DNA of 20,159 nt from a virus: positions 1-20,159 of the IMG/VR virus record IMGVR_UViG_3300009163_001912. The stretch is one strand, 5' to 3'. The notes below the pieces were generated by a model. The model was given only the letters and a program-made list of their open reading frames with translations, was not told the origin of the DNA and did not search any database. The translations under genes and the position numbers were made by a program. Numbering within the stretch: the first letter of the stretch is position 1; every line of letters begins with the position of its first letter. Below are positions 1 to 7,772 of the stretch, piece by piece.

Positions 1-357
1 AAAAGAGCGAATTATTTATTTAATCTACAGAATGCAAAGCTACACAGTGATGTTATAATTGTAGAGGGCAGTATTGACGCAATGTTTGTTCATCAAGCAG
101 GCTTCAGTAATGTCGTATCAAGTCTTGGTGCCGCAATCCCTAAAAGTCAGATAAATTTGTTGAAGAAATATTTTGACAAAATTATTATTTTTTCTGACAA
201 TGATATGGCTGGAAATGCCATGCGGGATGGTATCATAGAGCAATGCTTAGGAAAAGATATTTCCATAGCAAAAGTTTCGGAAGGGTTGAAAGACCCTGGC
301 GAAATGAATACAGAACAAATACAAAACGCGATAAAATTCGCAAATAAAAATATATAA
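1..357 (+). CDS. DnaG-type DNA primase, TOPRIM domain, 3' part only
   Basis: The reading frame is open from base 1, so the 5' part of the gene lies outside the window and 118 C-terminal residues remain. They form a TOPRIM fold like that of bacterial DnaG primase, which makes RNA primers at the replication fork. Visible motifs (numbered from the first complete codon) are the acidic VEGSIDAM with E22, the NVVSSLGAA loop at about 37-45, and SDNDMAG with the metal-binding pair D66/D68, followed by KDPGE at 97-101, the usual KDP element. The protein ends soon after the TOPRIM domain, so there is no obvious C-terminal helicase-binding domain. The downstream ssDNA-binding and polymerase genes agree with a replication role. 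Whether a zinc finger or a fused helicase precedes it cannot be seen. Confidence 0.88.
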   Translation, partial: KRANYLFNLQNAKLHSDVIIVEGSIDAMFVHQAGFSNVVSSLGAAIPKSQINLLKKYFDKIIIFSDNDMAGNAMRDGIIEQCLGKDISIAKVSEGLKDPGEMNTEQIQNAIKFANKNI

Positions 358-366
358 GGAGACATT

Positions 367-1008
367 ATGTCATTTACATCAATCAAAACATTAAAAGACC
401 TTGAAAAGGCAGTAGCAGAGAAAGGAGGAAAAGCAGGAGCGAAGAAGTTCTTTACAGTTACCGCAGGGCAATCGTATAGAATTAGATTCCGTCAAGAGTT
501 AACAGAAGATTCTAAGAATTTTAACTCAGAAATTGGAACAGGAATTACAGTGCCAGTTGTTACTTCGGTAATTAATTGGAAATGGAAAGTTGCATCAACT
601 TCAGGTATGGAGAAATTCAATTACCGTTGTTGGGCAACGGAGCAGTCAGTCGTTGATAAAGCATGGAAGCCAAAACCGCATTTGCTGATCAACATTGCTG
701 TTGAGATGGAGCCAGGTGTTTGGGAGCCAAGAGTCTTGGATACAACATTCAATCAGCGCCATATTGGTCTCACATTGCTTGAATACGCTAAAGAATTTGG
801 GACAATTACCGATAGATATTACAAGTACGCTAGAACAGGCACAGGGGCATCAGACACTAATTATAGTTTGATTCCTTTGGATGCAGCTCCTGAGAACCAA
901 GCAATTAAGGATATGCCGCTTCATCAACTTGATTCGGTTTATAAATTATTGCCATACGAACAACAGGAAGCATTTTTGACTACAGGCGAAGTCAAAGACA
1001 GTTGGTAA
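367..1008 (+). CDS. Probable single-stranded DNA-binding protein
   Basis: The product has 213 residues. The start has a strong Shine-Dalgarno AAGGAG five bases upstream, overlapping the primase stop. The N-terminus is lysine-rich, followed by a beta-rich core (FFTVTAGQSYRIRFRQ at about 28-43) and a segment, EFGTITDRYYKYARTGTG, followed by YSLIPLD. This Thr-Asp-Arg-Tyr plus Tyr-Ser-Leu-Ile-Pro-Leu pattern recalls phage proteins annotated as ssDNA-binding proteins of the gp32-like type. The basic and aromatic residues (W, Y, F) in the core would suit stacking on ssDNA. No acidic tail like that of E. coli SSB is evident, although the last 25 residues are mildly acidic. The position between primase and polymerase supports the call. 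Assignment is by family resemblance and context, not by a diagnostic motif. Confidence 0.6.
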   Translation: MSFTSIKTLKDLEKAVAEKGGKAGAKKFFTVTAGQSYRIRFRQELTEDSKNFNSEIGTGITVPVVTSVINWKWKVASTSGMEKFNYRCWATEQSVVDKAWKPKPHLLINIAVEMEPGVWEPRVLDTTFNQRHIGLTLLEYAKEFGTITDRYYKYARTGTGASDTNYSLIPLDAAPENQAIKDMPLHQLDSVYKLLPYEQQEAFLTTGEVKDSW

Positions 1009-1016
1009 AATAATCT

Positions 1017-1030
1017 AGGGATTCGTCCCT
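1017..1030 (+). other. UUCG-capped hairpin upstream of the tRNA
   Basis: AGGGA-TTCG-TCCCT forms a perfect five-base stem with a UUCG tetraloop, 9 bases after the ssDNA-binding gene stop and 6 bases before the tRNA. No T-run follows, so it is not a normal intrinsic terminator. It could be an RNA-processing or mRNA 3'-end-stabilising element between the upstream messenger and the tRNA. This is inferred from the structure only. Confidence 0.45.
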
Positions 1031-1036
1031 TGGTTA

Positions 1037-1109
1037 GGGTTATTAGCTCAATGGTCAGAGCAGGGTGCTCATAACGCCTTGGTTGTTGGTTCAATTCCAA
1101 CATAACCCA
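1037..1109 (+). tRNA. tRNA with CAU anticodon (tRNA-Ile2 or tRNA-Met)
   Basis: The full cloverleaf can be drawn in 73 bases: a 7-bp acceptor stem (GGGTTAT with ATAACCC, all Watson-Crick), D stem GCTC/GAGC, anticodon stem GGGTG/CGCCT closing loop CTCATAA with anticodon CAT at 1070-1072, 5-base variable loop, T stem GTTGG/CCAAC and discriminator A at 1109. CCA is not encoded. The G1-C72 pair argues against initiator tRNA. As I recall it, the run from the D-stem 3' half through the variable loop resembles E. coli ileX more than elongator Met, which would make this a lysidine-modified tRNA reading AUA, useful in an AT-rich genome. The Met alternative remains open. The last tRNA base is only two bases before the next gene's ATG. 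Confidence 0.92.
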
Positions 1110-1111
1110 CT

Positions 1112-1636
1112 ATGAAAAAAAATATTGTATTAGATTTAGATGGAGTGATTGCGGATATTGATACGTCAATATTTGACTACTTGCGTTACGATTGCGGAGT
1201 AGATGAAGATTATTCAGAATGGCTTACATCTGACACAAAAGACCCGGAGGCTATAAAGTTATTTTCCAATCCAGTTTTTTGGAAGAATATAAAGCCATTT
1301 GAGGATGCTTGGCATAAGTGTAATGAGTGGTTCAGTAAGGATATTGACATTTTCATTGTTACAGCAAGGAATAAAGAGGGTGCGGCTACCGCTACTCAAA
1401 AATGGCTTGATGAATGGGAAATTGGGCATAACAAAATTTATTTTTCTAATTTTGGCAAGAAGATTGACATCATTAAAGAACTCAATCCAATGTTTGTTGT
1501 TGAGGATAATCATAAAGAAATAGAAATTTTAGAAAAATCCGGTATAAAGTGTTATCTTAGAAAAGCATGGTATAATAAAAAATATTGGACAACATTGGAT
1601 AGCGTAGATTCACTACACGACATTAGATTGGATTAA
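1112..1636 (+). CDS. HAD-superfamily 5'(3')-deoxyribonucleotidase-like phosphatase
   Basis: The 174-residue protein starts with the HAD motif I DLDGVIAD, nucleophile D8 and acid/base D10. Motif II is FIVTAR with T84, a lysine (K116/K117) follows FSNFG, and motif IV is VVEDN with E131/D132. This order and length fit the NT5C-type 5'(3')-deoxyribonucleotidases, which remove phosphate from deoxynucleoside monophosphates in the cytoplasm. A role in nucleotide pools for replication is likely, because the polymerase gene follows three bases after its stop. Motif I begins at residue 8, so no later start is possible. The ATG lies two bases after the tRNA and has no Shine-Dalgarno sequence, since the bases where it would sit form the tRNA acceptor and T arms. 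Translation may therefore use a processed, nearly leaderless message. Confidence 0.82.
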   Translation: MKKNIVLDLDGVIADIDTSIFDYLRYDCGVDEDYSEWLTSDTKDPEAIKLFSNPVFWKNIKPFEDAWHKCNEWFSKDIDIFIVTARNKEGAATATQKWLDEWEIGHNKIYFSNFGKKIDIIKELNPMFVVEDNHKEIEILEKSGIKCYLRKAWYNKKYWTTLDSVDSLHDIRLD

Positions 1637-1639
1637 AAG

Positions 1640-4600
1640 GTGACAGATTTTGTACACTTACATTGTCATTCAGAGTACTCATTGCTTGATGGGATGTCAA
1701 CGCCAGACGAAATAGCCAAGATTACCAGCACAAACGGACAAGTTGCCGCAGCTATTACCGATCATGGGACTATGGGAGGCGTACTCAAATTCCAGAATGC
1801 TTGCATCAAACACCAAGTTAAACCTTTATTTGGTATTGAGTCGTACTTTGTCCCATCTGTAAGCGCCGATGTTGAGGATAAATCGGAAAGGTTCCATCTA
1901 ATACTTTTGGCAAAGAATGATGAGGGGTTAAAGAAGTTATTTAAGATTAATGAGATTGCTTGGAATAAGAATTTCTATTATAAGCCTAGAATGGACTTTG
2001 ACCTACTTGAAGATTTGGTTGATAACGATATAGTTGCTCTTTCAGGGTGCATGGCAAGTGCAATCTCTAAAGCAATTACGTCTGGCAATACAGCAAGGGC
2101 TGAAGAATTGTCGGAAAGATTTATTAAGATATTTAAAGATGACTTTTACTACGAAGTACAGGCTTGGAACCCAAAAGAGCTTAATGATGGTATTTTTGAT
2201 TTGGCTAAAGCTTTCGGGAGAAAGGTTGTTGCTACGGCAGACTGTCATTTCCCATCACATAAGGATAAAGGATGCGAAGAGATTCTATTGATGGTGTCTC
2301 AATATACGGGATTGTCTCCAGCCGATCAGCGCTATGCAAAAGACCACGCACATATTGCTAATGATATGTCTTTAGACTTAGTGGCGAAAATCAATAATAT
2401 GTATCCTAATAGGCATCTTAGGTTTGATGAGATTAATCCGTATGTGGCTCATGTTGATGAGGTGGCTTCGTGGTTTTGTGATGCTGGGTACGATAGGGTT
2501 GATATTCTTGAAAATACTTTGGAAGTGGCGGAGAAGTGTACCGCTCGTATACACAAGCATAAGAATTTGCTTCCAAAGTATCTCAAGAATCTTGATTCGG
2601 ATGATTATCTGGGGGAGATTTGTCGGTTTAAGCTTGATGGTTTTGCTTTTGGCCCTGAGTATCAGGAGCGTTTGTCTGAGGAGCTGGGTATTATTAAACA
2701 GCTCGGTTTTGCGGATTATTTTTTGGTTGTTTGGGATTTGGTTAAGTGGGCTGACGCCAATGGTATTGGTCGGGGGACTGGGCGTGGTTCTGTTGGTGGT
2801 AGTTTGATGGCGTTTTTGCTTGAGATTACGGATGTTGATCCGATTAAATACAATCTTTTGTTTGCGCGTTTTATAAACCCCGAACGAAATGATTATCCTG
2901 ATATTGATTTGGATTTTGAAGATAAACGGCGTGAGGAAGTTCGTGAGTATTTGGCGAAGCGTTGGGGTGAGGATAAGGTTGCGGCGATTTCTATTTATGG
3001 TGAGTTTAAGCCGAAGTCTGCTGTGAAGGATGTTGCTCGTGTGTTGCAAGTTCCGTTTGCCGAAATTAATGCGATTACTCCGTATTTTGAAACTATTGAT
3101 GAGTTGAAGAAAACTGATAAGGGCAAGATTTTTACGAAGAAGTATCCTGAGATTACCAATATTGCTGAACGGTTGCAAGACCGTATTCGTAATGCTGGGG
3201 TTCATGCTGCTGGTATGGTTGTTTCGGCGTTGCCACTTAACGAGGTTTGTCCTGTTGAGTCCCGAAAGGATTCCCAAGGGTCGGAACGAACGATGGTTTC
3301 TGCTTTTGATATGGTTGACGCTGAGGCTGTAGGACTTATTAAAATAGACATTTTGGGCCTAAAGACCGTATCTGTGATTAAAGACTGCTTAGCGAGCATT
3401 CAGAAGCGTTACGGGCTAGATGTGAAGCAGGCTTCATTGGGCCTTGATGACCCAAAAGTGTTTGAAAACTTTAATAATATCAATACTGTCGGTGTGTTCC
3501 AAACTGATGCTGCTGCCTATCGTAATTTGATTGAGCGTATGGGTATTAGTAATTTCAATGATTTGGTTGTGTCCAATGCTCTTGTTCGTCCTGGCGCTTT
3601 GTTATCGCAGGGTCAAAGATATATTGATTGCAAGAAAGGCACTACCAAACCTCGCTATCCTAATGAGATTGTTAAACCTATTTTGGAGGAGACTTTTGGT
3701 ACTGTTATTTTCCAAGAACAGTTGATGCAAATGGCTGTGTTGTTGGCTGATTTTACTTGGTCAGAGGCCGACTCTTTGAGAAAGATCATTGGTAAGAAAA
3801 GAGATGCTGCCGGTTTTGATAAATATAAGAGCAAGTTTGTTAACAATAAGTTTTTGACAACTGCCCAGTCAGAAAAGATTTGGGCTGAGTTTGAAATGTC
3901 GGCTTTGTATATGTTTAACAAATCTCACGCTGTTGCTTACTCTATGATGTCGTATCAGACAATGTGGTTGAAAGTTCATTACCCGTTGGAATTTTTGTTA
4001 GCGTTGCTCTTCAATGAATCTGCCAGCGATAAAATTACTGCATACCTTATGGAAGCTCAAAGGCTTGGGTTAACGATTTACCCACCAGATATTAATAAGT
4101 CTGATGAGTTCTTTTCTATCTCCACACCCGATGAACCATTGGGTATTAGATTTGGGTTAACAAATATTGCAACTTGTGGTGCTGCTGCTATCAAAGAAAT
4201 ATTCAATAAGAGACCATTCCATTCTTTTGAAGAGTTTAGCAATAAATGTAGTAAATCTGCTGTTAAAGCTCCGTTAAGAGAAAACCTTGACAAAGTTGGG
4301 GCTTTTGTTTCACTTGGGTATATTTCCCAATACGATCATACAAAATACTTTTTACCAATTTTAGGATTTCCTATTAAGGCTAATGAGCATGTAACTGAGA
4401 TAGACGAATTTGTTGAGAACGCTTCTGATTTTCACGAAATCAATTCGGGTCTTACTTTAATCAAAGCAGTTGTTAGGTCAACCAAGAAAGCTAATAACTA
4501 TCTTAGAATAGAATTTGAAGACCACTCTGGCTCTTGCACTGTGTTTGGCGAAAGAAATACTGAAGTTGCTCAACGAGATTACCTTTATATCCTGATCGGT

Positions 4601-5056
4601 GATAGAACCTTGCACGCTTACTGTGATGTATACGAAGCCGAGAATTCTAAACTTTGGAATATCATGATGTTAAAGAAAAAAGGTGAAAACCACGAATACT
4701 CTTGGCTCTACAAACATGACATTGGATTTGTTACAGACCCAAAAACTTTGATGTATATTTTTAATATTAGAATATTTACAACATCTAAAGGTAAAGAAAT
4801 GGCAAGTGTTTATTGCTGGGATGGTCGGCAATTCTTTAAGATAGTAATTTTTGCCAATGTCCTTAAAGGTGTAAAGAGCAGGCTAAAAGAGAATAGTTGG
4901 TATGCTGTTCGGTTGTCTCGTATTGAAGATAAAAATTCTTTAACCCGATTAGACTCATATAAGCTTGAATATTCTGATAAAATTATTAGTGTGGAAGAAT
5001 ATATTGAAAAAAAGAATTTAAAAAAGGAAAATTATGAGCAGCATAGTTTGGTCTGA
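1640..5056 (+). CDS. dnaE: DNA polymerase III alpha subunit (DnaE type)
   Basis: This 1138-residue replicative polymerase is close to the bacterial DnaE length. The N-terminal PHP domain (about 1-215) opens with FVHLHCHSEYSLLDG. The polymerase core carries GRGTGRGSVGGS, the catalytic PDIDLDF (D421 and D423) and a third catalytic Asp in KIDILGLKT (D570). NAGVHAAGMV, FQEQLMQMA and FNKSHAVAYS (from about 759) are conserved class C motifs. A C-terminal OB-like segment lies at about 935-975. The GTG start is forced: the next Met is residue 19, inside the PHP motif. Its Shine-Dalgarno is weak and touches the start codon. No proofreading exonuclease domain of the PolC type is seen. Between about 2,540 and 3,650 Arg codons are nearly all CGN, while AGA/AGG dominate on both sides. 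Confidence 0.97.
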   Translation: MTDFVHLHCHSEYSLLDGMSTPDEIAKITSTNGQVAAAITDHGTMGGVLKFQNACIKHQVKPLFGIESYFVPSVSADVEDKSERFHLILLAKNDEGLKKLFKINEIAWNKNFYYKPRMDFDLLEDLVDNDIVALSGCMASAISKAITSGNTARAEELSERFIKIFKDDFYYEVQAWNPKELNDGIFDLAKAFGRKVVATADCHFPSHKDKGCEEILLMVSQYTGLSPADQRYAKDHAHIANDMSLDLVAKINNMYPNRHLRFDEINPYVAHVDEVASWFCDAGYDRVDILENTLEVAEKCTARIHKHKNLLPKYLKNLDSDDYLGEICRFKLDGFAFGPEYQERLSEELGIIKQLGFADYFLVVWDLVKWADANGIGRGTGRGSVGGSLMAFLLEITDVDPIKYNLLFARFINPERNDYPDIDLDFEDKRREEVREYLAKRWGEDKVAAISIYGEFKPKSAVKDVARVLQVPFAEINAITPYFETIDELKKTDKGKIFTKKYPEITNIAERLQDRIRNAGVHAAGMVVSALPLNEVCPVESRKDSQGSERTMVSAFDMVDAEAVGLIKIDILGLKTVSVIKDCLASIQKRYGLDVKQASLGLDDPKVFENFNNINTVGVFQTDAAAYRNLIERMGISNFNDLVVSNALVRPGALLSQGQRYIDCKKGTTKPRYPNEIVKPILEETFGTVIFQEQLMQMAVLLADFTWSEADSLRKIIGKKRDAAGFDKYKSKFVNNKFLTTAQSEKIWAEFEMSALYMFNKSHAVAYSMMSYQTMWLKVHYPLEFLLALLFNESASDKITAYLMEAQRLGLTIYPPDINKSDEFFSISTPDEPLGIRFGLTNIATCGAAAIKEIFNKRPFHSFEEFSNKCSKSAVKAPLRENLDKVGAFVSLGYISQYDHTKYFLPILGFPIKANEHVTEIDEFVENASDFHEINSGLTLIKAVVRSTKKANNYLRIEFEDHSGSCTVFGERNTEVAQRDYLYILIGDRTLHAYCDVYEAENSKLWNIMMLKKKGENHEYSWLYKHDIGFVTDPKTLMYIFNIRIFTTSKGKEMASVYCWDGRQFFKIVIFANVLKGVKSRLKENSWYAVRLSRIEDKNSLTRLDSYKLEYSDKIISVEEYIEKKNLKKENYEQHSLV

Positions 5057-6098
5057 CAATCAAATACCTAAGTTTAGTGAAGGCTACGGGTATACCCCCG
5101 ATTGCCTTTGGGAGCATATTGGCCCAAGCGGTTTACCAATTAGGCGTAACAAGCCATCTATGCCTGATGAGATAGGCAGATTGCAGGCAAATGTTCCGGG
5201 GATTGGCTACTTTCAAAGAGGGCACTTTGCTGATGAGATTATCATAAACCATTCGGTTCCAGATATGTTTGTTAAATCTAATAAATATGCAATCGGATAT
5301 ACATTTTGGGAAACAAATAGGCTGCCTGTTGACTGGGTTGAAAGATGTAATGAGATGGATGAGGTTTGGACAACTACTCATGCTATGAGGGATGTCTTTA
5401 TAAATTCCGGTATTACTAAACCAGTATATGAATTTAAATTAGGGGTTGACCCAAAAATTTATTTCCCTAAAAAAAGAACTCCTCACAACCAGTTTACATT
5501 TTTGTCAGTGGGCTCTCCGGCAACCCGCAAAAACTCTCAAATGTCTGTTAACGCTTTCTTAAAAGTTTTTGAGGGTAATGATAATTATAGACTTATTTAC
5601 AAATCTAATGGCCCTCCAGATGCCAGGATATGGACACACGGGATGATCGGACCAGTTGAGCACCCTCAAATTGAAGTGATTGATTATGAGGTATCTCATG
5701 AAGATCTTGCTGCCATATATGATAGATCTGATTGCTTACTATTTCCGACAAGCGGTGAAGGCTGGGGCAACATCCCATTTCAAGGAATAGCCAAAGGCAT
5801 TCCAACAATTTGCACAAATGTTTTAGCATGCACAGATTTTGCTCATATGTCTGTACCTTTAGATTTTGTTTGGGGAACTAAAAATATGTCTGGAAGATAT
5901 TCAAATGCTGGGCAGTGGGGCGAGCCGGATTTTGATGATCTATGTGATAAAATGTTATATGTAGCTAATAATTACGAAGAAGTTTCTGATAAAACGTATC
6001 AGAGTGCTGAATTTATTAATCAGAATATGACTTGGGAAAAAGTTTCTCAAAAATATATTGCTAGGTGTTGGGAAATTCTAAAAGAGACAGGGAACTAA
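5034..6098 (+). CDS. GT-B glycosyltransferase (GT4-like)
   Basis: The 354-residue protein is predicted to transfer sugar from an activated nucleotide-sugar. The C-terminal Rossmann half shows FLSVGSPATRKN (R165 and K166), an IYKSNGPPDAR segment (K190) and the donor-site signature TSGEGWGNIPFQGIAKGIPTI, read across 239-259. In retaining GT4 enzymes this element has the form E-x7-E; here E242 is present but the second acidic position is Q250, so activity or mechanism may differ. The start overlaps the polymerase gene by 23 bases and has AAGGA five bases upstream. It is the first of four genes of a probable sugar cassette. There is no signal peptide or membrane segment, so it should act in the cytoplasm. 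Donor and acceptor are unknown. Confidence 0.82.
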   Translation: MSSIVWSDNQIPKFSEGYGYTPDCLWEHIGPSGLPIRRNKPSMPDEIGRLQANVPGIGYFQRGHFADEIIINHSVPDMFVKSNKYAIGYTFWETNRLPVDWVERCNEMDEVWTTTHAMRDVFINSGITKPVYEFKLGVDPKIYFPKKRTPHNQFTFLSVGSPATRKNSQMSVNAFLKVFEGNDNYRLIYKSNGPPDARIWTHGMIGPVEHPQIEVIDYEVSHEDLAAIYDRSDCLLFPTSGEGWGNIPFQGIAKGIPTICTNVLACTDFAHMSVPLDFVWGTKNMSGRYSNAGQWGEPDFDDLCDKMLYVANNYEEVSDKTYQSAEFINQNMTWEKVSQKYIARCWEILKETGN

Positions 6099-7093
6099 TG
6101 AAGATACATTATTTAAGTTGTCATTCAATTCTTGAATATGACGAAGTGCAATTACTGACGGATTTAGGGCATGATGTGTTTTCTAATGGTGCATATATTG
6201 ATCCTCGTGGTCATATAACTTTACCAAGACCATCAATTAAAGGCGCTATTTATCATGAGGATTATGCAAAGCTATCAATTGATTTTGCTAAAACAAATCT
6301 CCCACCAGAATTAATTGACCCATTTGACGTGATAATAGTAATGCATTCACCAGATGTGATTATTCAAAATTGGGACAGGATAAAGCATAAGACTGTTATC
6401 TGGAGAACTATCGGGCAGTCAACAACTGATGTTGAATCATATTTAGAGCCAATGCGCAGGGAAGGTTTAAAGATTATTAGATACTCTCCGAATGAAAGAA
6501 GGCTCCCCAATTATATTGGCGAAGATGTTTTGATTAGGTTCTATAAAGATGAAGATGAGTTTAGTGGATGGGTCGGTTCTGATGGTGTTATTTCTTTTGC
6601 TCAAAGCCTTAAAGGTCGCAGAACACACTGCCATTATGAAGAAGTAAGTCGTGTTGTTGGTAAGTATGACGGTAAAATTTATGGACCAGGCAATGATGAT
6701 TTAGGAAGCCTAAATGGTGGTTCAATTTCTTATGATATGCAAATTAAAAAAATGCAAGAATCTAGGGCAATGATTTATGGAGGCACAGCCCCGGCTTCAT
6801 ACACTTTATCTTTTATTGAAGCACTAATGATGGGTTTACCAATAGTTGCAATAAGCAAAGACCTCGCAAATATTATTTATGATTTTGATTTTTACGAGGT
6901 TGACGAGATATTATCTAAAATCGGTGGTCTTGTTTGTGATAATGTTGAACAAATGTTTGAAAAAACAGAAATTTTATTAAACGATATTGATTTTGCAAAA
7001 GAAATTAGCAAAAAACAAAGAAACTTGGCAATTGAAATGTTTGGTAAAAAGAAAATAATTAAACAATGGGAGGAATTTTTAAATGGAAATTAA
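6098..7093 (+). CDS. Glycosyltransferase-like protein, GT-B fold probable
   Basis: The start at 6098 shares an A with the preceding stop (TAATG) and has a purine-rich GGGA a few bases upstream. It is preferred over an in-frame ATG at 6065 that would lie deep in the previous gene. The 331-residue product starts MKIHYLSCHSILEYDEVQLL, a typical first beta strand and helix of a GT-B N-domain, with PFDVIIVMHSPDVI at about 75-88. Near 230-252 TAPASYTLSFIEAL continues as MMGLPIVAI, the donor-binding helix with a conserved Glu (E241) and a Gly-Leu-Pro turn. No DxD motif is needed in this fold. It sits between another glycosyltransferase and a methyltransferase-like gene, with tight coupling on both sides. 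The acceptor cannot be predicted. Confidence 0.68.
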   Translation: MKIHYLSCHSILEYDEVQLLTDLGHDVFSNGAYIDPRGHITLPRPSIKGAIYHEDYAKLSIDFAKTNLPPELIDPFDVIIVMHSPDVIIQNWDRIKHKTVIWRTIGQSTTDVESYLEPMRREGLKIIRYSPNERRLPNYIGEDVLIRFYKDEDEFSGWVGSDGVISFAQSLKGRRTHCHYEEVSRVVGKYDGKIYGPGNDDLGSLNGGSISYDMQIKKMQESRAMIYGGTAPASYTLSFIEALMMGLPIVAISKDLANIIYDFDFYEVDEILSKIGGLVCDNVEQMFEKTEILLNDIDFAKEISKKQRNLAIEMFGKKKIIKQWEEFLNGN

Positions 7094-7754
7094 AACAATA
7101 ACTGAGCAGCTTCGTGATCTTGATGGTCAGCTAGTGATACATAATGAAGGTGAATGGCATGGTGGTGTAGGGGTTAGTGACTATAGCTCCTTTAATGATG
7201 CTGGAGTGGAGTGTGAGGTTGGTGAGTTTCTCTATAGCTTTATGCGGTTGATTAAACCAAATTTTGTTCTTGAAACAGGGACTCATCAAGGGGTTAGTTC
7301 TTCATACATGGGTCTTGCATTTAAAAATAATGGGTTTGGTATTTTAGATACTCATGAATTTGCTAAAGAAACATACGATATTGCTAACGCTAGATTTAAT
7401 AGATTAGGACTAACAGAACAAATTTTCTCACATCTTGGTGATGTTGGTGATTTAGTTTTAACTAAGCATTATGATTTTATATTTTTAGATACAGAGCCTC
7501 AAACTAGATTTGCAGAAATGGTTAAATTTTATCCAAACTTAAAGGATGGCGGGTATTTGTTTATTCACGATCTTCACAGGAACATGCATCAAATTAATAA
7601 TGAAGAACATGGATTTGCCTGGCCTTATGGAGAAATACCTAAAGAGATGACTGATTTGGTTTTAAATAAAAAACTTGTTCCATTTCATTTTGAAACTCCA
7701 AGAGGTTTGACAATGTTTTATAAGCCAATGAAATCAGATTATAATTGGTTGTAA
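7083..7754 (+). CDS. SAM-dependent methyltransferase-like protein (Methyltransf_24 type)
   Basis: The 223-residue product has a class I Rossmann methyltransferase pattern: motif I VLETGTHQGVSSS at about 62-74, an acidic D89 at the end of the second strand (FGILDTHE), YDFIFLDTEP at 130-139 with D136, and GGYLFIHDLH at 156-165. This spacing fits the Methyltransf_24 or cephalosporin-hydroxylase-like families often found in sugar and surface-polysaccharide clusters. It overlaps the preceding glycosyltransferase gene by 11 bases and has GGGAGGA upstream. Its likely role is O-methylation of a sugar or another small group added by the neighbouring transferases. This role is inferred from context; the methyltransferase fold is read from the motifs. 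DNA methyltransferase motifs such as DPPY or PC are absent. Confidence 0.68.
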   Translation: MEIKTITEQLRDLDGQLVIHNEGEWHGGVGVSDYSSFNDAGVECEVGEFLYSFMRLIKPNFVLETGTHQGVSSSYMGLAFKNNGFGILDTHEFAKETYDIANARFNRLGLTEQIFSHLGDVGDLVLTKHYDFIFLDTEPQTRFAEMVKFYPNLKDGGYLFIHDLHRNMHQINNEEHGFAWPYGEIPKEMTDLVLNKKLVPFHFETPRGLTMFYKPMKSDYNWL

Positions 7755-7772
7755 TAAAGATCATAAAAAATT

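Noticed and set aside
2378-3277. Long 299-codon open frame on the minus strand
   Set aside because: It lies wholly inside the polymerase catalytic core, its product is low-complexity and Arg/Ile/Asn-rich, and it is explained by the T-ending codon bias of the + strand gene in that segment.
6065-6097. Upstream ATG for the second glycosyltransferase
   Set aside because: It lies within the preceding gene, has no Shine-Dalgarno, and adds a charged extension ahead of a typical first beta strand. TAATG coupling at 6096-6100 supports the later start.
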